This document shows, piece after piece, positions 35,253 to 44,313 of a stretch of 64,000 nt of DNA. The position numbers and the translations under genes are program-made. How positions within the stretch are numbered: the stretch's first letter is position 1; each line of letters starts with the position of its first letter. The stretch covers positions 558,001 to 622,000 of the forward strand of contig CAWIOP010000005.1 in assembly GCA_963837755.1 (NCBI GenBank), read 5' to 3'. This stretch comes from JADGHX01 sp963837755. GTDB taxonomy: Bacteria > Pseudomonadota > Gammaproteobacteria > Steroidobacterales > Steroidobacteraceae. The notes under the pieces were generated by a model. The model was given only the letters and a program-made list of their open reading frames with translations, was not told the origin of the DNA and ran no database searches.

Positions 35253-36980
35253 GTGATCGAAGATCGCCGGCTCACCCGAGCCGCGCCGGAGCCGTGGGTG
35301 AAGCTGCGGTCGGCCGGGAACATATCGGCAGATGGGGTGGGCTGGATCGCCGTCGTGCTGGCCGCGGCAGTGGCCGCCGCCGTCGTGGCGTCGTGGTTCC
35401 ATCCCGCCTCGATGTTCAACGATTCGTTCCAGCTCGCCAGCGTCGCCCGCAGCCTGCTCGACGGCCACGGAATCGCCACCAGCATCGTCTACTACGACGC
35501 CCAGTACGCCGCCGGCACAATGCCCGCGCCGCAGACCGTGTGGCCGCCGGGAATGCCGTTCGCGGCCGCTGGCCTTGCACTGCTGGGGCTCGACCTCGAT
35601 CGCGCGATGTTTGCCGTGAGCCTTGCCGGTTACGTCGCCAGCCCGTTCCTCGTCGCTCTCGTGCTGAGGCGCGCCGGTGCGTCCGCGACCCAGTGGGTGC
35701 TTGCCGCGCTGGTGCCGCTGCTGGTGGTCGGCAACGGTTACTTCGCGGCTCGCGCGGGCACGGAAGGGCCATTCATTGCCTTCAGCTTGCTGGCCCTGTT
35801 GGGTTTCGTGATGCCGCCCGGCAGGCGCACAGGGCGAGCCGTGGCGATTGCCGCAGGCGTAACCGGGGCTGTTGCGTTTCGGTATGCCGGTCTGTTTCTG
35901 CTCGCGGCAGTTGCGGCCTCGTTCGCCATCGAGGCGTTTGCCACGCGCTCGCGTGTTCCGTTGCGCGATGGGGTGGTCGCGCTCGTCGTGCCCGTGATTT
36001 TCGCTTCGGCGCTGCTGGTTCGAAACGTCGTCGATGCGGGCAACGCCTCGGGCGGCATGGAGCCGCGTGAATGGGCGGACGCGGGCGCCGTTCTGAAAAG
36101 CACGGTGGCCGCCGCGGTTGCCCTCACGGGGCTCACGTTGCAGGTCACGTTGCAGCGTGTTGCGGTGCTGGCGCTTGCAGGGTTCATCGCAGTCAGCCTC
36201 GCCCGCGGGGCATGGCTTGCGGCGCGGGAATCGACGGCTGTGCGCCGGCGGGCCGCTTCCGAGACCCTGCCTGGCTTCAGGGCGTGGATCCTCTGTGCAA
36301 GCTACAGCGCATCGACCGTGGCGGCGCTCGTGTTCATGACCTTCGAGCGCGGCGCCGACACGCTGGTGGATCGCTATTTCTTCCCACTCGTTCCGTTCGT
36401 GGCAATCGCTTGCGCGCTCGCGTGGGTTCCCGGCGCGATCTCCACGCGAACCGGCAAGTACGTCTCCACGCATTCGCCGTGGGTGCGCGCGGCGCTCGGC
36501 ATTTCCGCGATACTCGCGTTCGTGAGCCTTGCCATCGGCCAGCAACGGCAATTCGAGCGCTACTCGCGCGAGCTGAAGTTCGACGCGGCACGCGACGTCG
36601 TCACGCTGGGGCTTGCGCGGCGTTTCCAGGGCGACACCGTTGCGGGTTTCCTCGAGAAGCACGCGAGCTTCGCCCACCCGGTGCTGTCTTCCAGCGGCCA
36701 GCTCGTCGGCGGGCTCACGCACGTGCCGGTGGTGGCGCTCGCCCCCACGATATTCTCGGCGCGCCGCTGGACGACGGACGAAGTTCAAGTCATGGTCGCG
36801 CGCTACGGCGTATGCCGGGTGCTGCTGCATGCGCGCGATACTGAGGGCGGAGCGTCGGGAGGCCGGCAGTTCTTCGCGGATCTGCGCGCGGGGCGCGTCG
36901 CGCAGTGGCTGCGGCTCGATTTCAGCTCGCCGGAGATAGTGGTCTATGGTGTCAGGATGAGAGGTTGCGATGGCCGTTGA
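35253..36980 (+). CDS. Polytopic membrane protein, glycosyltransferase-39-like
   Basis: This protein of about 575 residues has roughly 10 membrane segments and a C-terminal soluble tail of about 130 residues. The first extracytoplasmic loop contains FNDSFQLASVARSLLDGHG followed by TVWPPGMPFAAAGLALLG. This layout is typical of dolichyl/undecaprenyl-phosphate-sugar-dependent membrane glycosyltransferases (ArnT/PMT-like), with the acidic residue in FNDS at the usual catalytic place. The GTG at 35253 with GCAGG upstream is my preferred start; a GTG at 35151 would add 34 residues. The neighbouring DPM1-like GT2 could make its lipid-linked donor. Confidence 0.65.
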   Translation: MIEDRRLTRAAPEPWVKLRSAGNISADGVGWIAVVLAAAVAAAVVASWFHPASMFNDSFQLASVARSLLDGHGIATSIVYYDAQYAAGTMPAPQTVWPPGMPFAAAGLALLGLDLDRAMFAVSLAGYVASPFLVALVLRRAGASATQWVLAALVPLLVVGNGYFAARAGTEGPFIAFSLLALLGFVMPPGRRTGRAVAIAAGVTGAVAFRYAGLFLLAAVAASFAIEAFATRSRVPLRDGVVALVVPVIFASALLVRNVVDAGNASGGMEPREWADAGAVLKSTVAAAVALTGLTLQVTLQRVAVLALAGFIAVSLARGAWLAARESTAVRRRAASETLPGFRAWILCASYSASTVAALVFMTFERGADTLVDRYFFPLVPFVAIACALAWVPGAISTRTGKYVSTHSPWVRAALGISAILAFVSLAIGQQRQFERYSRELKFDAARDVVTLGLARRFQGDTVAGFLEKHASFAHPVLSSSGQLVGGLTHVPVVALAPTIFSARRWTTDEVQVMVARYGVCRVLLHARDTEGGASGGRQFFADLRAGRVAQWLRLDFSSPEIVVYGVRMRGCDGR

Positions 36981-38028
36981 CGATGGCAGGCCGCTCGTCT
37001 CGCTCGTGCTGCCGGCCTACAACGAGGCGCAGGTGCTCGAAGGCAGCCTTGCCGAGATCCATGCGTATCTCGATGCGCATGCGAGCGAGTACCGTTGGGA
37101 AGTGATTGTCGTGAACGACGGCAGCACCGACGGCACACGTGAGATCGTGGAGCAGGCGAGGGCGCGCTACCCCGGGCTCATCGTCATTCACCATCCGCGC
37201 AATTTCGGGCTCGGCCAGGCGTTTCGCGCGGCATTCGCGCGCAGCACGGGCGACTTCGTCATCACGTTCGACGTGGGCCTCAGCTATTCGCCGGAGCACA
37301 TCGGTCGCCTGCTCGACAGACTGCGCACCGGCCGCAGTCGGGTGGTGCTGGCTTCGCCATACATGAAAGGCGGCAGCCTCTCGAGCGTGCCGTGGCTGCG
37401 CCGCGTGCTGAGCGTGTGCGCAAACCGGTTCCTCGCATTTTTCGCGCGGGGCCGGCTGTCCACGCTCACGTGCCTCGTGCGCGGCTACGACGGGCCCTTC
37501 ATCCGCTCACTCGTGCTGCGCGCCATGGGCATGGATGTGATGCCGGAGACGGTCTACAAGTCGATGATCATGCGCGCCGGCATCGACCAGATGCCGGCGC
37601 ACCTCGACTGGAGCCGGCAGATCGCGGCCGGGCCGCAACATCGCTCGAGCGTGCGCATCCTGCGGCACACGGTCGCCACGATCTTTTCCGGCTTCGTGTT
37701 CCGCCCGTTCATGATCTTCGTGCTGCCGGGGCTGCTGCTGCTGCTGTTCTCGCTCTACGTGAACACGTGGATGGTCATTCATTTCTTCGAGGCGCTGCAC
37801 GGGCTGCCGCCCGACACCGTGATGAACATGGCGTCCGCCGCGGTCGCCATCGCCTACCAGAAGTTCCCGCACACCTTCATCGTCGGCCTGCTGTCGCTGA
37901 TGCTGTCGATTCAGCTCGTTAGCCTCGGTGTGGCTGCGCTGCAGGCGAAGTCGTATTTCGAGGAACTGTTCTACCTCGGGTCCGTCCTGCGCAGCCAGAT
38001 GCGCGAGAACCGGCGCGACGCGCCGTAG
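36970..38028 (+). CDS. Glycosyltransferase family 2, polyprenyl-phosphate sugar synthase-like
   Basis: This 352-residue protein has a GT-A core (VSLVLPAYNEAQVLEGSLAEI, VIVVNDGSTDGTREI, VITFDVGLSYSPEHI) and two C-terminal membrane segments (about residues 238-275 and 296-325). This is the architecture of DPM1/ArnC/GtrB-like enzymes that load a sugar on undecaprenyl phosphate. The usual DADLQ motif is replaced by DVGLS, which loses one acid and may alter metal binding. It overlaps the membrane protein gene by eleven bases, suggesting a donor/transferase pair. Confidence 0.75.
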   Translation: MAVDDGRPLVSLVLPAYNEAQVLEGSLAEIHAYLDAHASEYRWEVIVVNDGSTDGTREIVEQARARYPGLIVIHHPRNFGLGQAFRAAFARSTGDFVITFDVGLSYSPEHIGRLLDRLRTGRSRVVLASPYMKGGSLSSVPWLRRVLSVCANRFLAFFARGRLSTLTCLVRGYDGPFIRSLVLRAMGMDVMPETVYKSMIMRAGIDQMPAHLDWSRQIAAGPQHRSSVRILRHTVATIFSGFVFRPFMIFVLPGLLLLLFSLYVNTWMVIHFFEALHGLPPDTVMNMASAAVAIAYQKFPHTFIVGLLSLMLSIQLVSLGVAALQAKSYFEELFYLGSVLRSQMRENRRDAP

Positions 38029-38032
38029 GCAC

Positions 38033-39052
38033 ATGACGGTCCGCACCGAAGCGCCGCTCACGTTCCTGGTCACCGGGGCGGCGGGGTTTCTCGGCTCGAA
38101 TCTCATCGAGCGGCTGCTCGCGGCGGGCCACACGGTGGTCGGCCTCGACGACCTGTCCATGGGCACCGAGCTCAATTTCGTGCCGTTCGCGCAGCACCCG
38201 GCCTTCTCGTTCCTGAAGCGGGATATCACACGCGACGACGCCTATGCGGATATTCGCGGCCCCGTCGACCGCATCGTGCATCTCGCGGCGTTCAAGATTC
38301 CCCGCTACGGCAAGGCGCTCGATACCCTGCGCATCAACTACGCCGGCACGGAGCGAACGCTCGAGCTTGCCAGGCGCCTGGGCAGCAAGTGCCTCATCGC
38401 TTCCACTAGTGACGTCTACGGGCGCAACCCCAGCCTTCCATTCAGCGAAGACGGCACGGACAGTGTCATCGGCTCATCGAAGTCGCCGCGCTGGGCCTAC
38501 GCGGTGTCGAAGCTTTACGACGAGCATCTGGCGCTGGCCTATCAGGATGCGTACGGGTTCCCGGTGACCATTGCGCGCATCTTCGGCTCCTATGGCCCGC
38601 GCCAGCACCTGAGCTGGTGGGCCGGCCCGCAGTCCGTGTTCATTCACGCGGTGCTCACCGGCAGGCCCGTGCCGATTCACGGCGACGGCCTGCAGACCCG
38701 CAGCTTCACGTTCGTCGATGATACGGTTGCGGGACTGCACGCGTCGGCCATGCTGCGCGAGGCCGACGGGCAGATCATCAACATCGGCAGCACGGAGGAG
38801 ATCACCATTCTCGAGCTCGCCCGCCGCATCAAGCGGATCTCGGGAACGCCCGGAGAGCTCGAGGTGAAATGGGTGCCCTATGCGTCGTTCACGTCGAGGA
38901 AATACGAAGACGTGATGCGGCGTGTGCCCGACGTCTCGCTGTGCGAAAAGCTGCTGGGCGTGAAGGCGCGCGTGGGGCTCGACGAAGGACTCGCCCGCAC
39001 CCTGGAGTGGCAGCGCGACGCCATGCGCACCCGGCCGTTCCAGGAATCCTGA
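38033..39052 (+). CDS. NAD-dependent nucleotide-sugar epimerase/dehydratase
   Basis: This 339-residue extended SDR has Rossmann motif GAAGFLG at about residues 18-24, catalytic region LIASTSDVYG and YAVSK, substrate-side ARIFGSYGPRQ and RSFTFVDDTVAGLHASA. It starts five bases after the GT2 stop. It resembles UDP-glucose 4-epimerase-like proteins of polysaccharide clusters. The exact sugar is not determined. Confidence 0.84.
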   Translation: MTVRTEAPLTFLVTGAAGFLGSNLIERLLAAGHTVVGLDDLSMGTELNFVPFAQHPAFSFLKRDITRDDAYADIRGPVDRIVHLAAFKIPRYGKALDTLRINYAGTERTLELARRLGSKCLIASTSDVYGRNPSLPFSEDGTDSVIGSSKSPRWAYAVSKLYDEHLALAYQDAYGFPVTIARIFGSYGPRQHLSWWAGPQSVFIHAVLTGRPVPIHGDGLQTRSFTFVDDTVAGLHASAMLREADGQIINIGSTEEITILELARRIKRISGTPGELEVKWVPYASFTSRKYEDVMRRVPDVSLCEKLLGVKARVGLDEGLARTLEWQRDAMRTRPFQES

Positions 39053-39065
39053 GGCTGCGTTCATC

Positions 39066-40409
39066 ATGCGCATCGGCATCGTCGGCGGCGGTCTCATGGG
39101 TTTCGCGGTGGCGCACCGGCTCTCGGCCGCGGGCCACGCCGTGACGGTGCTGGAGCACGCAGCGCAGCCTGGCGGCCTGGCAACGTGGCATGACTTCGGC
39201 GGCTTTTTCTGGGACCGCTTCTATCACGTGGTGCTGCCCAGCGACTCGGCGCTCATCGATTTCATCGGCGGAATCGGCCTGCAAACGGCGCTTCGCTGGC
39301 GCGGTACGCGCACCGGCTACTACGTGGATGGCCAGTGCCACTCGCTCGACGCCGTGGGCGATTTCATCCGCTTTCCGCTGCTGGGACTGTGGGACAAGAC
39401 GCGTCTGGCGATGCAGATCCTCTACTGCTCGCGGCTCACGGACTGGCGGCGGCTGGAGCAGATCGGTGTTGAGGAATTCCTCGTGTCGGGCGCCGGCCGG
39501 CCGGTTTTCGAGAAGTTCTGGAAGCCGCTGCTGCTCGCCAAGCTGGGCCCCGGCTATCGGCGCGTGTCGGCGGTGTTCATCTGGTCGTACATCCGCCGGT
39601 TGTTCTCCGCGCGGCATTCCACGGCCAGGCGCGCGCAGCTGGGGCATGTGAGCGGCGGCTACAAGCGCGTTTTCGAGCAGTTGCAGCAGCAGATTTGTAC
39701 ACGCGCTGGCGGCGAAGTGCTGCTCGGCGTCGGCGTGAAGCGCATCGAGCCCGCCGGCGCCCGCGGCATGCGCGTGGTCGCAACCGACCGCGTGCGCGAG
39801 TTCGACAAGGTAATCTTCACTGCGCCGGTCGACGTGCTGCGCGCAACAACGGGAAGCGCGCTCGTTTCTCTTCCCACGGTGGGCGGGGATGTGGAATACC
39901 TCGGCGTGGTGTGCACCGTGCTCGTCACGCGCGCGCCTCTAGTGCCGTACTACGTGCTGAACATCGCGGACAGCCGCGTTCCGTTCACGGGTGTCATCGG
40001 CATGAGCAATGTCGTGGATCCGGCGCAGACCGCGGGCCTTCATCTCACCTATCTGCCAAAGTATGTACTCTCGGACGACCCTTACCTGCAGCGGCCAGAC
40101 GCCGACGTGCGGCGTGAGGCTCTGGAGGGCGTGCAGTCGATGTTTCCGCACTGGAGCCCAGGCGACCTCGTCGGCGTGCACGTGAACCGTGCCACGCGGG
40201 TTCAGCCCCTGCAGGTCATTGGATATTCTTCGCTCGTGCCGGCGCCTCGCACCAGGCATGAGGATCTCTACGTGCTCAACACCTCACAGCTCGTCGGCGG
40301 CACGCTGAATAACAACGAAGTCATTGGCGCCGTGAACGGGTTCTTCGCCACGCATGGCCGCGAGCTCGGCGAGCTGCGCGCCGGTGCGAGCACTGACAAG
40401 GCGGCCTGA
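39066..40409 (+). CDS. FAD-dependent oxidoreductase of the amine-oxidase/UDP-galactopyranose-mutase fold
   Basis: This 447-residue flavoprotein has N-terminal dinucleotide-binding motif GIVGGGLMGFAVAHRL and a second FAD segment VTVLEHAAQPGGLA. It then shows FFWDRFYHVVLPSDSALIDFI and the C-terminal FAD site VLNTSQLVGGTLNNNEVIGAVNG. Proteins of this type sit in many polysaccharide clusters with unassigned substrates. Desaturation or oxidation of a lipid- or nucleotide-linked sugar is plausible. It lies between the epimerase and the WbpD-like gene and is followed one base later by the next ATG. Confidence 0.75.
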   Translation: MRIGIVGGGLMGFAVAHRLSAAGHAVTVLEHAAQPGGLATWHDFGGFFWDRFYHVVLPSDSALIDFIGGIGLQTALRWRGTRTGYYVDGQCHSLDAVGDFIRFPLLGLWDKTRLAMQILYCSRLTDWRRLEQIGVEEFLVSGAGRPVFEKFWKPLLLAKLGPGYRRVSAVFIWSYIRRLFSARHSTARRAQLGHVSGGYKRVFEQLQQQICTRAGGEVLLGVGVKRIEPAGARGMRVVATDRVREFDKVIFTAPVDVLRATTGSALVSLPTVGGDVEYLGVVCTVLVTRAPLVPYYVLNIADSRVPFTGVIGMSNVVDPAQTAGLHLTYLPKYVLSDDPYLQRPDADVRREALEGVQSMFPHWSPGDLVGVHVNRATRVQPLQVIGYSSLVPAPRTRHEDLYVLNTSQLVGGTLNNNEVIGAVNGFFATHGRELGELRAGASTDKAA

Positions 40410-40410
40410 A

Positions 40411-40986
40411 ATGAGCTACTTCGCGCACCCTTCCGCCATCATCGAGAGCACCGCGCGTGTTGGCGACGGAACGAAGATCTGGCACTTCACGCACATCATG
40501 GCCGGCAGTGTGATCGGCGAGCGCTGCAATCTCGGGCAGAACGTCGTCGTCTCGCCCGGCTGCCGCATCGGCAACGGCGTGAAGATCCAGAACAATGTCT
40601 CCGTCCATACCGGCGTCACGCTCGAAGACGACGTATTTTGCGGGCCGTCCTGCGTGTTCACCAACGTGCTGACGCCGCGGGCGTTCATCGAGCGCAAGCA
40701 TGAGTTCGCACCGACGCTCGTCCGGCGCGGCGCGTCGATCGGAGCGAACGCGACCATCGTCTGCGGGGTGACGCTTGGCGAATACTGCGTGGTCGGCGCG
40801 GGCGCGGTCGTCACCCGAGACGTTCCCGCTCACGCGCTCGTGTACGGCAATCCGGCCAGTCAGCGCGGGTGGGCATGCTTCTGCGGCGTGCCGCTGCCGC
40901 CCGCCGAAGTCAACGCGCAGCGCGCATGCGCGGACTGTGGCCGTCGATACCGTGCCGATGGCGACCGGTTGTTGTCCGCGGAGTAG
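40411..40986 (+). CDS. UDP-3-amino-sugar N-acetyltransferase, WbpD/WlbB-like
   Basis: This 191-residue left-handed beta-helix acetyltransferase has the hallmark WbpD/WlbB stretch GDGTKIWHFTHIMAGSVIGE, GLTLEDDV-like GVTLEDDVFCGPSCVFTN, and RKHEFAPTLVRRGASIGANATIVCGVTLGE. The reaction is transfer of acetyl from acetyl-CoA to the 3-amino group of UDP-2-acetamido-3-amino-2,3-dideoxy-glucuronate. The C-terminus carries two CxxC-like pairs (CFCGVPL and CADCGRRY), a possible small zinc site. It begins one base after the oxidoreductase stop. Confidence 0.83.
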   Translation: MSYFAHPSAIIESTARVGDGTKIWHFTHIMAGSVIGERCNLGQNVVVSPGCRIGNGVKIQNNVSVHTGVTLEDDVFCGPSCVFTNVLTPRAFIERKHEFAPTLVRRGASIGANATIVCGVTLGEYCVVGAGAVVTRDVPAHALVYGNPASQRGWACFCGVPLPPAEVNAQRACADCGRRYRADGDRLLSAE

Positions 40987-40998
40987 GGGGTACGCGCC

Positions 40999-42120
40999 GT
41001 GCAGTGGCTCAGCATCGTCGGCGCGCGGCCGCAGTTCGTGAAAGTGGCGGCGCTGTGTCGAGCCGTCGACGTGCACAACGCGGCGGGCGCAGTGCGCATC
41101 GAGCACACCATCCTGAACACGGGGCAGCACTACGATCCGCAGATGGCGCAGTCGATCTTCGACGATCTGCAGATTCCCGCGCCCGCCGTCGATCTTGCCG
41201 TAGGCTCCGGGACGCATGGCGAGCAGACCGCGCGGATGCTCACGGGTATCGAGTCGCATCTGCTCGCGCACCGGCCGCGCGCCGTGCTGGCCTACGGCGA
41301 TACGAACTCCGCGCTCGCGGGGGCGCTCGCGGCCGCGAAGCTGCTCATTCCGCTCGCGCACGTGGAAGCCGGGCTGCGCAGTTTCAATCGCGCGATGCCC
41401 GAGGAGATCAATCGCGTCGCCGTCGATCATCTGTGTGACGTGCTGTGCGCGCCCACGCCTGTGTCGATGCGCAACCTCGAACGCGAAGGGCTTGCGGCCC
41501 GCGCCCATCTCACAGGCGACGTGATGCTCGACGCCGTGCTGTTCAACTACGCGCGCGCGGAACGGCAATCGCAGGTTCTGAAGCGGCTGGATCTGACGAG
41601 CGGCCAGTACGGCGTGGTCACCATTCACCGCGCCGAGAGCACCGGCGCGGCGGTCCTGGCCGACCTGCTGGGCGCGCTCGATCAGGTGGCCGCCGAGCAC
41701 CTGCCGCTCGTGTTTCCGGTGCACCCACGCACTCGAAGGGTTATCGCGACGCAGCTCTCACATTGGCGCGCTCATCCACGTCTGCGACTCATCGATCCAC
41801 TCTCCTATCTGGATATGTTGCATCTCACGGGCAGCAGCCGAATCGTCGTCACGGATTCGGGCGGACTGCAAAAAGAAGCGTACTTTCTCGGGCGGCCGTG
41901 CATTACGCTGCGCGCCGAAACGGAGTGGACCGAAACTGTGGACACGGGGCGGAACGTCATCGCCGGGCATAACGCCGCGCGCATCCTCGCGGCGGTGGGC
42001 TCGATGCTCGGGCACGGCAGCGCGCCGGCGGGCGTGTCCGACGTGGCCGCGGTCTACGGCGACGGTGCCGCCTCGAGCCGCATCGTGGCGACGTTGCTCG
42101 CCTGCCTCGAAAATCGATGA
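40999..42120 (+). CDS. UDP-N-acetylglucosamine 2-epimerase family, WbpI-like
   Basis: This 373-residue WecB-family epimerase starts from a GTG: QWLSIVGARPQFVKVAALC. It has NTGQHYDPQMAQSIFDDL, AYGDTNSALAGALAAAKL, HVEAGLRSFNRAMPEEINR and VVTDSGGLQKEAYFLG. All the usual catalytic positions (the DTNS Asp, the VEAG Glu, the RxxPEE Glu) are present. Between WbpD-like and WbpB-like genes the likely substrate is UDP-2,3-diacetamido-2,3-dideoxy-glucuronate, giving the manno form. Its stop overlaps the next ATG (ATGA). Confidence 0.85.
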   Translation: MQWLSIVGARPQFVKVAALCRAVDVHNAAGAVRIEHTILNTGQHYDPQMAQSIFDDLQIPAPAVDLAVGSGTHGEQTARMLTGIESHLLAHRPRAVLAYGDTNSALAGALAAAKLLIPLAHVEAGLRSFNRAMPEEINRVAVDHLCDVLCAPTPVSMRNLEREGLAARAHLTGDVMLDAVLFNYARAERQSQVLKRLDLTSGQYGVVTIHRAESTGAAVLADLLGALDQVAAEHLPLVFPVHPRTRRVIATQLSHWRAHPRLRLIDPLSYLDMLHLTGSSRIVVTDSGGLQKEAYFLGRPCITLRAETEWTETVDTGRNVIAGHNAARILAAVGSMLGHGSAPAGVSDVAAVYGDGAASSRIVATLLACLENR

Positions 42121-43133
42121 GCGGCGGGGTCGGCATCGCGGTCATCGGGGCCGGCGGCTGGGGCAAGAACCTCATCCGCAATTTCGCCCAGCTCCCGAAT
42201 GTATCGCTGCGGTACATCTGCGACCGCGACGAGCAGGCGCTGAACAGGGTGACCGCGCACTTTCCTGCTGCCAAGGCTGTCGCCGATTTCGACGCCGTGC
42301 TCGCCGACCCGCAAGTCACCGCTGTCGCGATCGCCACGCCCGGCCCCACCCATTACGACCTGGCGCGCAGGGCGCTGGCCGCCGGCAAGGACGTTTTCGT
42401 CGAGAAGCCTTTCGTGCTGTCCTCCACGCACGCCCGCGAGCTGATCGCGCTGGCCAGCGACGCGAAGCGCATCCTGATGGTGGGGCACCTGCTCGAGTTT
42501 CACGCCGTGGTGATTCACCTGCGCGAGCTCATCCGCTCCGGCGAGCTCGGTGACGTCCACTACATTCACACGCAGCGCCTGAATCTCGGCACCGTGCGCG
42601 ACGATGAGAACGTGCTCTGGAGCTTCGCGCCCCACGACGTGTCTTCGATCCTGTACATGCTCGGCCGCGAGCCCACCGACGTCGCCGCGCGCGGCCAGTG
42701 CTGCCTGCGCCCGGGCATCGAGGACGTGGTTTTCATGACGATGAGCTTCGCCGGCGCGCTCATGGCGCACGTGCACGTGAGCTGGCTCGAGCCGGACAAG
42801 GTGCGGCGGATGACCATCGTCGGCAGCCGGAAAATGGCCGTTTTCGACGATCTGCAGACCCGCGAGAAGCTGCGCATCTACGACAAGGGCGCCAAGCTCG
42901 GCACCGACTACGACACTTTCGCGGAGTACGTGTCCCTGCGCTTCGGCGACATCAGCGTGCCGTACATCAAGGCGGGCGAGCCGTTGCAGGCCGAATGCCA
43001 GCATTTCATCGATTGCGTGCGCACCCGGCGGCAGCCGCTGAGCGACGGGCAGGACGGCCTGCGCGTCGTGCGCGTGCTCGAAGCGGCCCAGCGCTCACTC
43101 GCGCGCAACGGCGCGCCGGTTGCGGTCGAGTGA
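42117..43133 (+). CDS. Gfo/Idh/MocA sugar dehydrogenase, WbpB/WlbA-like
   Basis: This 338-residue dehydrogenase has GIAVIGAGGWGKNLIRNF as NAD site, AIATPGPTHYDLARRALAAGKDVFVEKPF with the EKP motif, and MVGHLLEFHAVVIHLRELI and SFAPHDVSSILYMLG in the substrate domain. In the WbpB pathway it oxidises C3 of UDP-GlcNAcA. A second, frameshifted homologue is at 21679-22712, and only that copy has a neighbouring WbpE-like aminotransferase. Confidence 0.84.
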   Translation: MSGGVGIAVIGAGGWGKNLIRNFAQLPNVSLRYICDRDEQALNRVTAHFPAAKAVADFDAVLADPQVTAVAIATPGPTHYDLARRALAAGKDVFVEKPFVLSSTHARELIALASDAKRILMVGHLLEFHAVVIHLRELIRSGELGDVHYIHTQRLNLGTVRDDENVLWSFAPHDVSSILYMLGREPTDVAARGQCCLRPGIEDVVFMTMSFAGALMAHVHVSWLEPDKVRRMTIVGSRKMAVFDDLQTREKLRIYDKGAKLGTDYDTFAEYVSLRFGDISVPYIKAGEPLQAECQHFIDCVRTRRQPLSDGQDGLRVVRVLEAAQRSLARNGAPVAVE

Positions 43134-44110
43134 CGCGGGCCACGATGCGGCGGGCCGTCAGCCTGTCCCTGGACCTGGACAACAAGTGGTCCTACCTCAA
43201 GACGCACGGCGACCCGGGCTGGCGGTCGCTGCCGTCGTACCTCGACGTCGCGATCCCCAGGATTCTCGAGTTTCTGCGGGCTCGGGGGCTCATCATCTCG
43301 TTCTTCGTCGTCGGCCAGGACGCGGCCGAGCCGCGCAACGCGCCGCTGTTGCGAGCCATCGCGCAAGCGGGGCATGAGATCGCCAACCACAGCTTTTCAC
43401 ACGAGCCGTGGCTGCACCTGTACTCGGAGCAGCAACTCGACGCGGAGCTCGCGCGAGCGGAAGAGGCGATCTTCGCCGCTACCGGCGTTCGCACCACCGG
43501 CTTTCGCGGGCCGGGCTACAGCCTGTCCCCGACATTGCTGGCCGTGCTCGTGCGGCGCGGCTATGCCTACGACGCCAGCGTGTTCCCCAATCTGCTGAAC
43601 CCGCTCGCGCGTGCCTATTTCTTTGCATCCAGCCGCCTGAGCGCCGAAGAGAAGCGCCAGCGACGCGCGCTCTTTGGCACGTGGAAAGACGCCTTGCGTC
43701 CCGCCAAGCCGTTCCACTGGGGCGTCGGCAACGCGCGGCTGCTCGAGATTCCCGTCACGACGATGCCGGTGTTCAAGCTGCCGATGCATCTGAGCTATCT
43801 GGTGTACCTGGCGGGTTTTTCTCGCCCGCTCGCGTGGCTGTATCGCAAGACGGCGCTCGCCATGTGCACGCTCACGGGCACCACTCCGTCGCTGCTCCTG
43901 CATCCGCTCGATTTCCTGGGGCGCGAAGATTGCACCGACCTCGATTTCTTCCCCGGCATGAATCTGCCGCGGGACCGCAAGCTCGCGATCGTCGACGAGT
44001 GCCTCGCGGATTTCACGCGGGGCCGGGAGCCGTTGACCCTGCACGCCCATGCCCGGCTCGCCGCCGGCCTGCGCCTGCCGACCCTGATGGCGCAGGAGCG
44101 GCTCGCCTGA
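43130..44110 (+). CDS. Polysaccharide deacetylase (NodB-like)
   Basis: This protein of about 326 residues has LSLDLDNKWSYLKTHGD in place of the usual TFDDG motif, with the acid pair D-x-D. It then shows IISFFVVGQDA, the zinc motif NHSFSHEPW, and FRGPGYSLSP as third motif. These match the PEP-CTERM/XrtA-type deacetylase branch better than the one at 8211. The GTG at 43130 overlaps the previous stop (GTGA); an ATG at 43145 is the alternative. It would deacetylate an amino sugar of the polymer or a lipid-linked intermediate. Confidence 0.8.
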   Translation: MTRATMRRAVSLSLDLDNKWSYLKTHGDPGWRSLPSYLDVAIPRILEFLRARGLIISFFVVGQDAAEPRNAPLLRAIAQAGHEIANHSFSHEPWLHLYSEQQLDAELARAEEAIFAATGVRTTGFRGPGYSLSPTLLAVLVRRGYAYDASVFPNLLNPLARAYFFASSRLSAEEKRQRRALFGTWKDALRPAKPFHWGVGNARLLEIPVTTMPVFKLPMHLSYLVYLAGFSRPLAWLYRKTALAMCTLTGTTPSLLLHPLDFLGREDCTDLDFFPGMNLPRDRKLAIVDECLADFTRGREPLTLHAHARLAAGLRLPTLMAQERLA

Positions 44111-44244
44111 TCTTCAGGAGTCCACTCGGACTTCCGCTTCAAAACCCAATGCACCGCTGTCGGAATATTTGACAGTCATCCGGATCGGACCGCGTCGCGG
44201 GCCCTTCAGGGCCGGCTGCAGGTGTCATAACTCTCTGATTTTCG

Positions 44245-44278
44245 GTGATGAACTGCGAACTGGCCCGCAGTTTGTCAC
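44245..44278. promoter_or_regulatory. 34-base imperfect palindrome, candidate enhancer (PrsR?) site
   Basis: The left arm GTGATGAACTGCG and right arm CGCAGTTTGTCAC pair at 11 of 13 positions, with a perfect 7-base core AACTGCG/CGCAGTT, around an 8-base centre. Its centre is about 77 bases before the start site expected from the -24/-12 element. That is within the normal range for a sigma-54 activator. Assignment to PrsR is inference. Confidence 0.5.
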
Positions 44279-44313
44279 CCCGCCGGATGCGTTGCGGGGT
44301 CGTGCATACGGCA

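Noticed and set aside
35079..36830. 583-codon open frame on the minus strand
   Set aside because: It lies opposite a clear membrane protein, is extremely rich in Arg, His and Gly, shows no domain, and is a typical high-GC shadow.
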